DNA of 61,517 bases from Streptosporangiales bacterium (lineage in GTDB: Bacteria; Actinomycetota; Actinomycetes; Streptosporangiales; WHST01): contig WHTA01000029.1 in the NCBI GenBank assembly GCA_009379825.1, positions 1 through 61,517 on the forward strand, given 5' to 3'. A program made the translations under genes and the position numbers. Positions 8,559-16,833 of the stretch are shown one piece after another. The notes under the pieces are model-generated. The model saw nothing but the letters and a program-made list of their open reading frames with translations, ran no database searches and was not told the origin of the DNA. Within the stretch, counting starts at the first letter, position 1, and every line of letters starts with the position of its first letter.

Positions 8559-9515
8559 GTGGAAGACATGGACGGCAGCGCTGCGCTCACGGAGGACGAG
8601 CGACTGTTCCCCATCGGGGAGCTTGCTCGGCGTACCGGCCTGACGGTGAAGACCGTCAGGTTCTGGTCCGACGAGGGCCTGGTGCCGCCGGCCGACCGTA
8701 CACCCGCCGGCTACCGGATGTACGGGCAAGACGCCCTTGCCCGGCTCGCGCTCGTCCGTACGTTGCGCGACCTCGGCGTCGACCTGCGCACCGCCCAACG
8801 GGTGTTGGCGCGTGAGGTCACCGTCTCCGAGGTCGCCGCGGCGCACGCGGACGCGCTCGACGCGCACATCAAGACACTGCGCCTGCATCACACGGTGCTG
8901 CGTGCGGTGGCCGACCGCGGGGCCACACCCGAGGAGATGGAGATCATGAACAAGTTGGCCCAGATGTCAGGAGAGGAGCGGCGGCGGCTCGTCACGGACT
9001 TCCTCGACGACGTCTTCGCCGAGGTGCCCGGGGGCACCGTGGAACAGATGTACCGGCAGGCGCTACCCGACCTGCCGGACGAGCCGAGCCAGCAGCAGGT
9101 CGAGGCCTGGGTCGAGCTCGCCGAGCTCATCCAGGACCCGGACTTCAAGGCCCGGGCCAGGGAGATGAGCGTCAAGGGCGTCGAGCAGGGCGAGCAGCCG
9201 ACCGAGGAGGTGCAGCGGGCGGCGCAGCTGGTCGCCGAGTTGGCGAACCAGGCGCTGGCCGACGGCATCGACCCGGCGTCGGAGCAGGCCCGTCCGATCG
9301 TCGACGAGCTGGCCGCCGCCCACGCCCGTACCGGCGACGACCCGTCGGCGCCGGCGTTCCGTACGGAGCTCGCCGACCAGCTGGCTACCTTCACCGACCG
9401 CAGGGTGGAGCGCTACTGGGAGCTGATCGGCACCATCAACGGCTGGAGCAGCTCGATCCCGAGCATGATCGCACCGTACGAGTGGTTCATCGCCGGCCTC
9501 CGCGCCACCGCCTAG
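8559..9515 (+). CDS. MerR family transcriptional regulator
   Basis: The N-terminal 70 residues form a MerR winged helix (FPIGELARRTGLTVKTVRFWSDEGLVPP followed by the GYRMY wing). A coiled-coil linker follows (residues about 85-125), then a helical C-terminal domain of about 190 residues without obvious metal-binding cysteines, so a metal sensor is unlikely. That C-terminal domain may bind a small ligand or serve in oligomerisation. I chose GTG 8559 because GGAGGG lies seven bases upstream; an in-frame TTG at 8523 would place the operator inside the gene. Its total of 318 residues is longer than simple MerR proteins. The nearest co-directional gene, prpE, ends 70 bp upstream. Confidence 0.85.
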   Translation: MEDMDGSAALTEDERLFPIGELARRTGLTVKTVRFWSDEGLVPPADRTPAGYRMYGQDALARLALVRTLRDLGVDLRTAQRVLAREVTVSEVAAAHADALDAHIKTLRLHHTVLRAVADRGATPEEMEIMNKLAQMSGEERRRLVTDFLDDVFAEVPGGTVEQMYRQALPDLPDEPSQQQVEAWVELAELIQDPDFKARAREMSVKGVEQGEQPTEEVQRAAQLVAELANQALADGIDPASEQARPIVDELAAAHARTGDDPSAPAFRTELADQLATFTDRRVERYWELIGTINGWSSSIPSMIAPYEWFIAGLRATA

Positions 9516-9529
9516 CCCGAGTGGGCAGA

Positions 9530-9563
9530 CCGCGGCCCGACACCGGGGGGTGTCGGGCCGCGG
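9530..9563 (+). terminator. GC-rich stem-loop after the MerR gene
   Basis: A perfect 15-bp stem (CCGCGGCCCGACACC and its complement) closes a GGGG loop 14 bp past the MerR stop. There is no T run, as is common for actinobacterial terminators. Confidence 0.65.
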
Positions 9564-9730
9564 CGTCCGCACCCCATGACCCCGCGGGCCGCACCAGGCA
9601 CCACACCGCAACCGGGCGGGCGCCGGGCCCACCCGGGCCGCATACCGGGCACCCACAGGGGCAGGTTGGCACCCAGACCGCGGCGCTCACGCCCACCCGG
9701 GCCGCGGCCGGGCTCCGGGCAGGCGGGGCC

Positions 9731-9736
9731 TATGCT
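9731..9736 (+). promoter_or_regulatory. -10 element TATGCT of a leaderless promoter
   Basis: TATGCT is followed by six bases and GTG 9743. The 170 bp between the MerR terminator and this element are very GC-rich and show no gene. Confidence 0.5.
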
Positions 9737-9742
9737 CGCCCG

Positions 9743-10285
9743 GTGGTCGACGACCGTGACCGGGCGGGGCTTGCGCTGTGTTCAGGCACAGGGCGGGCGG
9801 TGCGGGCTGTCGCGGTGTCGGGTATCGCCACGCTGTTGGCGGTCGGGTGCCATGTGGCCGCCGGGGGCACGCCGCCGCCGGGTGGGATCGTTGCCGTCGT
9901 CCTCGCGGTCGCCGCGCCGCTGTGTTTCTGGCTCAGCGACCGCGCCTGGTCGACCGTCCAGCTGGCCGCTACGTTCTTCGCCGTCCAGGCCGCGCTGCAC
10001 GTCGTCAGCCTGGTGACGGCCAGCGACTCCGTCGCACACACCTCCAGCGCCCGGATGCTGACCGCGCACCTGGTCGGCACGGCTCTCACCACCGCCTTCG
10101 CACGGTACGGCGAGCTGTGCCTGTGGGCGACCGTCGACGCGCTAGGGCTGCGGGCACTTCGGATGCCGACCGTGCCGAGCCTGCCGGCCTGGCACGCACC
10201 GTGGCAGCCGGCCGACCCGGTCGACGCGACGTGCTCCGACCAGTGCGCCGTCGCGGTCGCGCCGGCACGCGGGCCACCGCGGTAG
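9743..10285 (+). CDS. hypothetical four-helix membrane protein
   Basis: I do not recognise a named family. The 180-residue product has four hydrophobic segments: around AVAVSGIATLLAVGC, PGGIVAVVLAVAAPLCFWL, STVQLAATFFAVQAALHVVS and LTAHLVGTALTTAFARYG. The tail is polar and Pro/Cys-containing. Histidines lie within the second half of the membrane region (ALHVV, TAHLV). It precedes a PepSY membrane protein on the same strand, separated by a long palindrome, so the two may share a role in metal or redox handling at the membrane, which is inference only. The start is GTG 9743, matching a leaderless promoter; the upstream in-frame sequence is low-complexity and unlikely to be coding. Confidence 0.6.
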   Translation: MVDDRDRAGLALCSGTGRAVRAVAVSGIATLLAVGCHVAAGGTPPPGGIVAVVLAVAAPLCFWLSDRAWSTVQLAATFFAVQAALHVVSLVTASDSVAHTSSARMLTAHLVGTALTTAFARYGELCLWATVDALGLRALRMPTVPSLPAWHAPWQPADPVDATCSDQCAVAVAPARGPPR

Positions 10286-10298
10286 CGAGCACCGAGTC

Positions 10299-10324
10299 AC
10301 GTCGACCGCACGTGCGGTCGACGT
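10299..10324. repeat. perfect 26-bp palindrome
   Basis: Bases 10299-10324 are exactly self-complementary (half-site ACGTCGACCGCAC). The element lies 13 bp past the stop of the four-helix protein and 134 bp before the PepSY gene. It may be a terminator hairpin without a T tract or a dimer-binding operator. Confidence 0.6.
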
Positions 10325-10458
10325 AGCTCTCGGGCTGCCAACTCCGGGCTGGTCTTCGTCACCTTCCAGGCGGACGTGGACCGGCAGCTCCCGCCTGGGT
10401 GCCGACCCGGCGGCTACCTCGACGCTCCGCTCCTCGACTGTACGAACAGGACACCCAT

Positions 10459-11805
10459 ATGCGCGACACCCCGAGCGCAGCGGCCGCGTTCCGGCCGCTG
10501 CTGATGCGACTGCACTTCTACGCCGGCATCTTCGTCGGCCCGTTCGTCCTCGTCGCCGCGATCAGCGGCATGCTCTACGCCCTCACCCCGCAGCTGGAGC
10601 AGGTCGTGTACGACGACCAGCTCCACACCGAGAGCCGCGGCACCCCGTTGCCGCTGGCGCAGCAGCTCGTCTCCGCGCGCGCCGTCGAGCCGACCGCGCA
10701 GCTGACCGCCATCAGACCGGCCGCGGCCGCCGGCGAGACCACGCGCGTGCTCTTCGGCGGCCGGTCCCCGTTCGGTGACCACCGCACGGTCTTCGTCGAC
10801 CCGGTCACCGGCGAGGTGCGCGGCCAGCTGACGACGTACGGCAGCAGCGGCGCCCTGCCGGTACGGGCCGTGGTGGACAAGCTGCACCGCGAGCTCTGGC
10901 TCGGCGAACCCGGCCGCGTCTACAGCGAGCTCGCCGCGTCCTGGCTGTGGGTGCTCACCCTCGGCGGGCTGGCGTTGTGGTGGACCGCCCGCCGCGGTCG
11001 GCGGCGCACGGCCGCGAGCCCACGTCGCCGCGCGCGGTCGTGGCACGTCACCGTCGGGCTGTGCGCCGCGCTCGGCATGCTGATGCTGTCGGCGACCGGG
11101 CTGACCTGGTCGCGGTTCGCCGGCGAGCACGTCACCACGGTCCGCGAGGCCTTCGACTGGGCGACCCCCTCGGTCGCCGCGACGGGCGGGCACCCCAGCC
11201 ACGGCATGACCACCTCCGACCGCGCCGGCGTCGGGCCCGACCAGGCCGCCAGGGCGGCGGCCGCAGCGGGGATGTCGGCGCCGTACGAGGTGCGGCCGCC
11301 GTCACACACCGACGGCTACGTCGTGCAGCAGGTGCAGACGAGCTGGCCGGCACGCGCGGATGCGATGGAGGTCGACCCGCGGACCGGCGCGGTCACCGAG
11401 CGGATCGCGTTCGACGACTGGCCGCTCGCCGCGAAGCTCGCCAGGTGGGGGATCCAGCTGCACATGGGGCTGCTCTTCGGCGGGTGGAACCAGGCCGGGC
11501 TGGTGCTGCTCGCGCTCGCGATCGTCGGCATGGTCTGCCTCGGGTACCGGATGTGGTGGCTGCGGCGGCCCACCCGCGGCCACCACCTCAAGCTGGCCCG
11601 GCCACCCGGCCGGGTGCGCTGGCAGCAGCTGCCGAGGCTACCGCTGGCGCTCCTGCTGGCCGTGGCGTGCGGCGTCGGCTGGTTCCTGCCCCTGCTGGGG
11701 CTGAGCCTGCTCGCCTTCCTGCTGGTCGACGTCGCGCTTGGCCTGCGCACGCCCGCGGCGCGGCCCCGTACGGGTGAGCGTCAGCTGAGCAGGTCGGGCC
11801 GGTAG
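10459..11805 (+). CDS. PepSY-associated transmembrane protein
   Basis: This 448-residue protein has the architecture of PepSY_TM proteins. The first helix is FYAGIFVGPFVLVAAISGMLYAL (given here only by its position, residues about 18-40), followed by an extracytoplasmic PepSY domain with the FVDPVTGEVRG motif, two further helices, a second PepSY-like segment (MEVDPRTGAVTERIAF) and two C-terminal helices. Such proteins are often linked to siderophore or flavin/metal reduction at the membrane. ATG 10459 follows AGGA; the upstream in-frame stretch lacks coding character. Its last 25 bp overlap the convergent membrane-protein gene. Confidence 0.82.
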   Translation: MRDTPSAAAAFRPLLMRLHFYAGIFVGPFVLVAAISGMLYALTPQLEQVVYDDQLHTESRGTPLPLAQQLVSARAVEPTAQLTAIRPAAAAGETTRVLFGGRSPFGDHRTVFVDPVTGEVRGQLTTYGSSGALPVRAVVDKLHRELWLGEPGRVYSELAASWLWVLTLGGLALWWTARRGRRRTAASPRRRARSWHVTVGLCAALGMLMLSATGLTWSRFAGEHVTTVREAFDWATPSVAATGGHPSHGMTTSDRAGVGPDQAARAAAAAGMSAPYEVRPPSHTDGYVVQQVQTSWPARADAMEVDPRTGAVTERIAFDDWPLAAKLARWGIQLHMGLLFGGWNQAGLVLLALAIVGMVCLGYRMWWLRRPTRGHHLKLARPPGRVRWQQLPRLPLALLLAVACGVGWFLPLLGLSLLAFLLVDVALGLRTPAARPRTGERQLSRSGR

Positions 11806-12449
11806 GCGCGGATCCAGGCACCGATCCGGCCCTGCGGCCAGTTGGGGTCGTACTGCGCGAGCAGGATCGCGTTCAGCGGCTGGCCGCTGGCCGGGTCGAC
11901 CTGACGGCCCCGGTTGTTCTGCGCCACCTGGGTACGCAACATCGCCGGTGCGCCGGGCTTCAGCGTCATGGCGCCCGCGCCGATCAGCCCGTCCTGCGGC
12001 CGGGCAGCGGTGGCGGCGTTGATGGCCTGCCCGGCGACGGCGGTTGCCGGCGAGAACGCCACCGGCGGCTTCACCACCGCCATCAGGTCGGCCGCCCCGA
12101 TCGCCCGCACTGCGTGCCACGGCATCTCTATGCGCAGGTGCCGCTCGTCGAGCACGGCGCCCCACGGCGACAGCTGCAGCGTCGCGGTGCGCCAGGTGCC
12201 GTCGAACTGCCGCTTCTTCAGCCAGACGGTCAGCGCGCAGCACGCGGCCGCCCCCAGGACGGCGATCACCCAGATCAGCACCCCGCGGACGAAGTACCAC
12301 GAGACGAACGCGAGCACCGCCACGACGAACAGGAACATGAACACGAGCAGCGGGATCATCCGTTTGATGAACTTGCCGAACGCCACCCGGTTGGCGAACG
12401 TCTCGACTCCCTCGAATCCGGGCAGGGGCTGCGGTTGTTGGTACATCAC
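11781..12449 (-). CDS. hypothetical membrane protein with two N-terminal helices
   Basis: I do not recognise this family. The 222-residue product has two adjacent hydrophobic helices (around residues 32-55 and 57-78) and a cytosolic C-terminal domain of about 140 residues with beta-rich character (LQLSPWGAVLDERHLRIEMPW). This resembles membrane-anchored PH-like or YcxB-like domains, but that is only a fold guess. Start GTG 12449 lies six bases after TAGCGT; the following codon is ATG (12446). Its promoter sits just past the stop of the SDR operon. The 3' end overlaps the PepSY gene by 25 bp. Confidence 0.7.
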   Translation of the reverse strand: MMYQQPQPLPGFEGVETFANRVAFGKFIKRMIPLLVFMFLFVVAVLAFVSWYFVRGVLIWVIAVLGAAACCALTVWLKKRQFDGTWRTATLQLSPWGAVLDERHLRIEMPWHAVRAIGAADLMAVVKPPVAFSPATAVAGQAINAATAARPQDGLIGAGAMTLKPGAPAMLRTQVAQNNRGRQVDPASGQPLNAILLAQYDPNWPQGRIGAWIRAYRPDLLS

Positions 12450-12455
12450 GCCGGC

Positions 12456-12461
12456 ACGCTA
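12456..12461 (-). promoter_or_regulatory. -10 element TAGCGT of a leaderless promoter
   Basis: On the minus strand TAGCGT is followed by six bases and GTG 12449, with no Shine-Dalgarno sequence in between. It lies in the short gap after the SDR stop, giving the membrane-protein gene a promoter separate from the catabolic operon. Confidence 0.45.
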
Positions 12462-12472
12462 CCGCAGGCCGG

Positions 12473-13222
12473 TCACCGGGCCGTCCAGCCGCCGTCGACG
12501 TAGAGCGTGGTGCCCGTGACGTACCGCGACGCGTCGCTCGCGAGGAACACCACGGCACCGTCGAGGTCGCTGCCTTCGCCGATCCTGCCCTGCGGAATCG
12601 CGCCGACGATGGTGTCGCGCCACCTGCTGGCCATCAGCCCGGCGGAGAGATCGGTGGCGAAGTAGCCGGGGGCGAGTGCGTTCACCCGCACCCCGCGGTC
12701 CGCCCACTCCACCGCGAGCACCCTGGTCAGCGCCTCCACCCCGCCCTTGCTTGCCGCGTACGCAGCGATCCGCTCGAAGCCGCTGACGCCGTGCACCGAG
12801 CTGACGTTGACGATGCTCCCGCCGCCCTGGGCGAGCAGCTGGTTGCCTACGGCACGGCAGCAGTAGAACGCACCGTCCAGGTTGACCCGCAGCACGTCGG
12901 CCCACTCCTCGTCGGTGACGCGCTCGCTGCGCTTGAAGAGCGGGCTGATCCCGGCGCAGTTGACCAACACGTCCAGCCGCCCGTACGCGTCGACGATCCG
13001 TTCCACGCAGCCGTCGACGACCTGCGGGTCCGCCACCGAGCCAGGCAGCACGAGCGCCCGCGGCCCGATCTCGCCGGCCAGCGACTCGAGGTCGGCGGCG
13101 GTACGCGACGTCACCGTGACGGTGGCGCCGGCACGGGCCAGCGCGAGCGACATCGCCCGGCCGAGCCCCTTGCCAGCGCCGGTCACCCAGGCGACCCTTC
13201 CGCTGAGGTCGAACTCGCTCAT
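12473..13222 (-). CDS. SDR family oxidoreductase (last gene of the catabolic operon)
   Basis: This 249-residue classical short-chain dehydrogenase/reductase has the cofactor motif VTGAGKGLGRA near the N-terminus, the NAG-type motif LVNCAGIS, catalytic Ser in NVSSVHG and the YAASK pair. The C-terminus VTGTTLYVDGGW is typical. It oxidises or reduces an alcohol/ketone with NAD(P). Its ATG overlaps the stop of the upstream acyl-CoA ligase by four bases (ATGA), so translation is coupled. As one of three SDRs in the operon, it probably handles a hydroxyacyl or carbinol intermediate. Sequence does not reveal the substrate. Confidence 0.9.
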   Translation of the reverse strand: MSEFDLSGRVAWVTGAGKGLGRAMSLALARAGATVTVTSRTAADLESLAGEIGPRALVLPGSVADPQVVDGCVERIVDAYGRLDVLVNCAGISPLFKRSERVTDEEWADVLRVNLDGAFYCCRAVGNQLLAQGGGSIVNVSSVHGVSGFERIAAYAASKGGVEALTRVLAVEWADRGVRVNALAPGYFATDLSAGLMASRWRDTIVGAIPQGRIGEGSDLDGAVVFLASDASRYVTGTTLYVDGGWTAR

Positions 13223-14757
13223 GAGGCCGTGGTCTCCGGCACTGCGGCGCGCAGGTCGCGCTTGAGCACCTTCCCGCTCGGCGTCCGCGGCAGGGCGGCC
13301 ACGAACTCGAACTCGGCGGGCACCTTGAACTTCGCCAGCCGCGCCAGGCAGAACTCCCGCAGGGCCGCGGAGTCCACCGCGGCGTCCGCGCGCAGCACGA
13401 CGTACGCCTTCGGCACCTCACCCCACCGCGGGTGCGGCATGCCGACGACCGCCGCCTCCACGACACCGTCGTGTTCGTAGAGCACCCGTTCCACCTCCGG
13501 TGTCGCGATGTTCTCTCCGCCGGAGACGATCATGTCCTTCTTCCTGTCCTCGACGTAGAGGTAGCCGTCCTCGTCCAGCCGCCCCACGTCGCCGGTGTGG
13601 AACCAGCCGTCGCGGAACGCGGCCGCCGTCGCGGCCTCGTCGCGCCAGTAGCCGGGGCTGACCTTCGGGCCGCGCAGAGCGATCTCGCCGAGCTGGCCCT
13701 GCGGCACCGGTGCGCCGGTCTCGTCGACGATGCGGACCTCCAGGTGGATCACCGGGCGCCCGACAGAGCCGACCTTGGCGAGCACGTGCTCGGTGTCGTT
13801 GAAGGTGTCCCCTGACACCGTCTCGGTGAGTCCGTACGCGTCGGAGAACCAGGCGTTCGGGAACGCGCGCAGGATCTTCTCCACCAACGGTTCCGGCATC
13901 TTCTCGCCGCCACCGATGATGAACCGCAGCGACGAGGTGTCGCGTTCGAGGATATCTGGCAGCTGTAGGACGGCGTTCATCATGGCGGGGGCGAGCCAGA
14001 CGTTCGTCGGCCGTTCCTGCTCGACGAGTTGCACGGCCGCTGCCGCCTCGAACCTCTCCATCACCACCAGACTGCCGCCGACGTGCAGCGTGCCGAGGCC
14101 CGGCAGGTCGAGCCCGCCCACGTGGTACAGCGGGCCGCACACCAAGGTGACGTCGGCGGCGGTGATACCGAACTCGGCGATGTGCCCGAGCTGCTTCCAC
14201 ACCACGTTGCCGTGCGTGATGCAGACGCCCTTCGGCCTGGACGTGGTACCCGACGTGTACATCAGCCGTTGCAGGTCGTGCTCCCCGACGTCCGCCACCG
14301 GGACGTCGGCGTCCTGGTGGTCGGCCACCAGCTGTTCGTACCCCAGCCAGGGCGCACGGTCGGGGCGGCCGAGCAGGATCTGGTGGCGCAGGCCAGGCAG
14401 GTCGGCCGCGATCGCCTCGATGTCGTCGGCGAACTGCTCCTCGGTGACGATCGCGGCGGCCCGTGCGTGCCCGAGGATGTACTGCCACTCCGCCGGCGCG
14501 AGGCGGTAGTTCAACGGCAGGAACGCCGCACCGAGCCGGTTGACGGCGAAGACCACCTCGAGGAACTCGGTGTGGTTGTACATCAGCAGTGCCACCACGT
14601 CGCCGCGGCCGACGCCGCGGTCACGTAGTCCGGCGGCGAACGCACGGACCCGCGCGTGCAGCTCGCGGTTCGTGATCGACCGGTCGCCTTGCTTGATCAC
14701 GACCTTGTCCGGGTAGCGCGCCAGGTTGTGGTCGAGCACCGATGCGAAGTTGTACAC
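13219..14757 (-). CDS. acyl-CoA ligase (AMP-binding, FadD-like)
   Basis: This 512-residue ANL-family ligase has MYTSGTTSRPKGVCITHGN for ATP binding, YGLTETVSGD, WFHTGDVGRLDEDGYLYVEDRKKDMI and the C-terminal catalytic lysine in PRTPSGKVLKRDLR. Its size and motifs fit medium/long-chain or aromatic acyl-CoA synthetases. It lies 9 bp downstream of an SDR and is translationally coupled to the following SDR. In the operon it would activate the acid released by the carboxylase/oxidation steps so that the enoyl-CoA hydratase and acyl-CoA dehydrogenase of the same regulon can act. The chain specificity is unknown. Confidence 0.88.
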   Translation of the reverse strand: MYNFASVLDHNLARYPDKVVIKQGDRSITNRELHARVRAFAAGLRDRGVGRGDVVALLMYNHTEFLEVVFAVNRLGAAFLPLNYRLAPAEWQYILGHARAAAIVTEEQFADDIEAIAADLPGLRHQILLGRPDRAPWLGYEQLVADHQDADVPVADVGEHDLQRLMYTSGTTSRPKGVCITHGNVVWKQLGHIAEFGITAADVTLVCGPLYHVGGLDLPGLGTLHVGGSLVVMERFEAAAAVQLVEQERPTNVWLAPAMMNAVLQLPDILERDTSSLRFIIGGGEKMPEPLVEKILRAFPNAWFSDAYGLTETVSGDTFNDTEHVLAKVGSVGRPVIHLEVRIVDETGAPVPQGQLGEIALRGPKVSPGYWRDEAATAAAFRDGWFHTGDVGRLDEDGYLYVEDRKKDMIVSGGENIATPEVERVLYEHDGVVEAAVVGMPHPRWGEVPKAYVVLRADAAVDSAALREFCLARLAKFKVPAEFEFVAALPRTPSGKVLKRDLRAAVPETTAS

Positions 14758-14766
14758 GAGGTTCCC

Positions 14767-15609
14767 CTACTGTCGCTCCGTCGCGGGATCGGCGTGGAAG
14801 CTGTGCAGCTCGTCACCGCCCTTGCCGAAGTGGATGGCACTGGTCATGCCGCCGTCCACGATGAGGTCGGTGCCGGTCACGTAGTCGGCCTGCGGGCTGG
14901 ACAGGTAGAGCACGGCGGCAGCGATGTCGTCTGGCTCACCGATCCGTCCCCACGGCGTCGCCGACTCGGTCGCCGACCGGATCGCGGACGTGGCAAGTGT
15001 GTCCCTGTTCAGTCCCGTATGCACTACCCCGGGGCTCACCGAGTTGATCCTGATCCGGCTCTGCGCCAGCTCGGCCGCGAGTTGCTTCGTCATCGCGAGC
15101 ACACCGCCCTTCGCGGCCGTGTACGAAGGGAAGCCGTAGCCGATGTGGCCGGCGATGGACGCGATCTGCACGATCGAACCGCCACCGGCTTCGGCCATCC
15201 TCGGCACCACCTGCTGCAGCATGACGAAGTAGCCGGTGACGTTCACGTCGAGCACTCGCCGCCACTCCTCCACCGAGGTCTCGAGCAGCTGCTTCCTGAC
15301 CACGATGCCGGCGGCGTTGACGAGGATGCGCGGCGGGCCCAGCCGGTCGCTCGCGGTGGCCAGCGCGGCGGCGACCGCGGACTCGTCGGTGACGTCGACC
15401 TCGACGTCGACGGTCTCGGCGCCGGCCGTGCCGAGATCCTTCCCCGTACTGGCCGCGGCGGCACCGTCGCGGTCGAGCAGCGCGACACTCGCCCCGGCGG
15501 CGGCGAGCTGCTGTGCGCAGGCCTTCCCGATACCGGACCCGGCACCGGTGACGACCGCCGCTCGCCCGCGGAGATCCACGGGCGGGCCAACATGTTGAGG
15601 TGAGGGCAT
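14767..15609 (-). CDS. SDR family oxidoreductase
   Basis: This 280-residue classical SDR has VVTGAGSGIGKACAQ (NAD(P) binding), LVNAAGIV, IVQIASIAG (catalytic Ser), SYTAAKGG (Tyr and Lys) and YVTGTDLIVDGG. It carries a short C-terminal extension beyond the usual end (HFGKGGDELHSFHADPATE). It is the sixth gene of the leftward catabolic operon, 27 bp after the preceding SDR gene and 9 bp before the ligase. The role is likely oxidation of a secondary alcohol or beta-hydroxy intermediate; the substrate is not determinable from sequence. Confidence 0.9.
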   Translation of the reverse strand: MPSPQHVGPPVDLRGRAAVVTGAGSGIGKACAQQLAAAGASVALLDRDGAAAASTGKDLGTAGAETVDVEVDVTDESAVAAALATASDRLGPPRILVNAAGIVVRKQLLETSVEEWRRVLDVNVTGYFVMLQQVVPRMAEAGGGSIVQIASIAGHIGYGFPSYTAAKGGVLAMTKQLAAELAQSRIRINSVSPGVVHTGLNRDTLATSAIRSATESATPWGRIGEPDDIAAAVLYLSSPQADYVTGTDLIVDGGMTSAIHFGKGGDELHSFHADPATERQ

Positions 15610-15636
15610 CCTTGACCAACTCCTGCCGTTTCGTTG

Positions 15637-16413
15637 TCAACCCATCCGGTAGCCACCGTTGACGTCGACCACGGTGCCCGTCATGTAGCTCGCCGCCGGC
15701 GACGCAAGGAACACCGCGACCCTGGCGATCTCCTCCGGCTGGGCGAACCTGCCGAGCGGACAGTAGTCGGGCCGGTAACCGCGGCCGACCACCATGTCGG
15801 TGTCGACCACCCCTGGAGCCACCGCATTGGCCGCGATGCCGCGCGCCGCCTCGGTCTTCGCCAACCACGCGACGAGCGCGTGCACACCGCCCTTGCTCGC
15901 GACGTAGTGCGGTCCGGCCAGCACGCCGCCCACCTGGCCGGCCACCGACCCGATGCAGACGACCCGCGCGCGGTCGGCGGCCCGCAGGTACTGCAGTGCC
16001 GCCTGCACGCACCAGAGCGTGCCGACGACGTTGACCGAAAGCACCTTGTCGACCTCCGCCTGCTCGAGGTCGTCGATCGCCATCGTGTCGCCGTAGATGC
16101 CGGCAGCGGTGACCAGTACGTCGAGCTTGCCTTCTGTGCCGGCAGCGGCGCGCATCGCGTCGACGACCGCCACCTTGTCGGTGACGTCCACGTGTGCCGC
16201 TCGTGCGGCGCCCGCCTCCGCCTGGATCCGGTCGACGGTCTCCGCCGGGTCGAGCACGTCGAACGCCGTGACCGCAGCACCGGCCCTGGCCAGCTCGACG
16301 GCCACCTGCTGGCCGATGCCGCGTGCCGCACCCGTCACGACCGCACGCGCACCGCGCAGCGACCCAGGTCCTTCGGGGTGGAGCACGCCTGGCACCGGTG
16401 CAACAGGGCTCAT
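15637..16413 (-). CDS. SDR family oxidoreductase
   Basis: This 258-residue classical SDR has VVTGAARGIGQQVA, LVTAAGIYG, CIGSVAGQVG and the HYVASK active-site pair, ending MTGTVVDVNGG. The start is ATG 16413, whose first base is the last base of the upstream CMD stop (TGATG), so the pair is coupled. The longer in-frame ORF upstream is an artefact reading across the CMD gene. It is the fifth gene of the operon. Having three distinct SDRs together argues for a multi-step route with several alcohol/ketone interconversions. Confidence 0.9.
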   Translation of the reverse strand: MSPVAPVPGVLHPEGPGSLRGARAVVTGAARGIGQQVAVELARAGAAVTAFDVLDPAETVDRIQAEAGAARAAHVDVTDKVAVVDAMRAAAGTEGKLDVLVTAAGIYGDTMAIDDLEQAEVDKVLSVNVVGTLWCVQAALQYLRAADRARVVCIGSVAGQVGGVLAGPHYVASKGGVHALVAWLAKTEAARGIAANAVAPGVVDTDMVVGRGYRPDYCPLGRFAQPEEIARVAVFLASPAASYMTGTVVDVNGGYRMG

Positions 16414-16814
16414 CACGACGTCCCGTCGTCCTTCTTTTCGGCGGCCTCGAGCTCCTCCATGAGCACTGGCACCCCCAGGGTGCAGGTGTGGATGCCGAGC
16501 ACGCTCGTCAGCTCGAACACCTCCATGATCTCTTCCTTCGTAGCGCCGTACTTCAACGCATTGCGGATATGCACCCGCAGACCCGGCTCGTAGAGGTGCG
16601 TCGTGGACGCGTCGATCGCGGTGTAGATCAGCTCGCGCACCTTCGGTTCGAGCACACCCTTGCGCCACGGCACCGAAGAGAACTCGACGTACGCCTCGAA
16701 GAAGTCGGGGTCGAGCTGCAGCAGCCCGTCCCAGATCGGGCTCCAGTAGCCACGTTCCTCGATGAACTGGTCTCGCAGCTGGCGCTGCTTGTCGCTGAGT
16801 TCTGTCTCTGGCAC
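16413..16814 (-). CDS. carboxymuconolactone decarboxylase (CMD) family protein
   Basis: This 133-residue helical protein belongs to the CMD/AhpD-like superfamily: RELIYTAIDASTTHLYEPGLRVHI and ALKYGATKEEIMEVFELTSVLG carry the signature VH..NAL..GAT.EEI. The AhpD CxxC pair is absent, so peroxidase-type activity is unlikely and a lactone-decarboxylase-like or other binding role is more plausible. I chose GTG 16814 because GAGGAG is spaced eight bases upstream; the longer ORF lacks a ribosome site. It sits between HyuB (19 bp upstream) and an overlapping SDR. Its precise reaction in this operon is unknown. Confidence 0.83.
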   Translation of the reverse strand: MPETELSDKQRQLRDQFIEERGYWSPIWDGLLQLDPDFFEAYVEFSSVPWRKGVLEPKVRELIYTAIDASTTHLYEPGLRVHIRNALKYGATKEEIMEVFELTSVLGIHTCTLGVPVLMEELEAAEKKDDGTS

Positions 16815-16833
16815 GGCATTCGCCTCCTCGTCG

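Noticed and set aside
9564-9730. Coding sequence upstream of the four-helix membrane protein
   Set aside because: The open frame is GC-rich low-complexity sequence with Pro/Arg/His composition; the leaderless promoter sits after it.
10414-11202. Long leftward frames antisense to the PepSY, propionyl-CoA ligase, MMPL and nuo genes
   Set aside because: They are complementary shadows with Arg/Pro/Ala-rich composition and no ribosome sites; the sense genes match known families.
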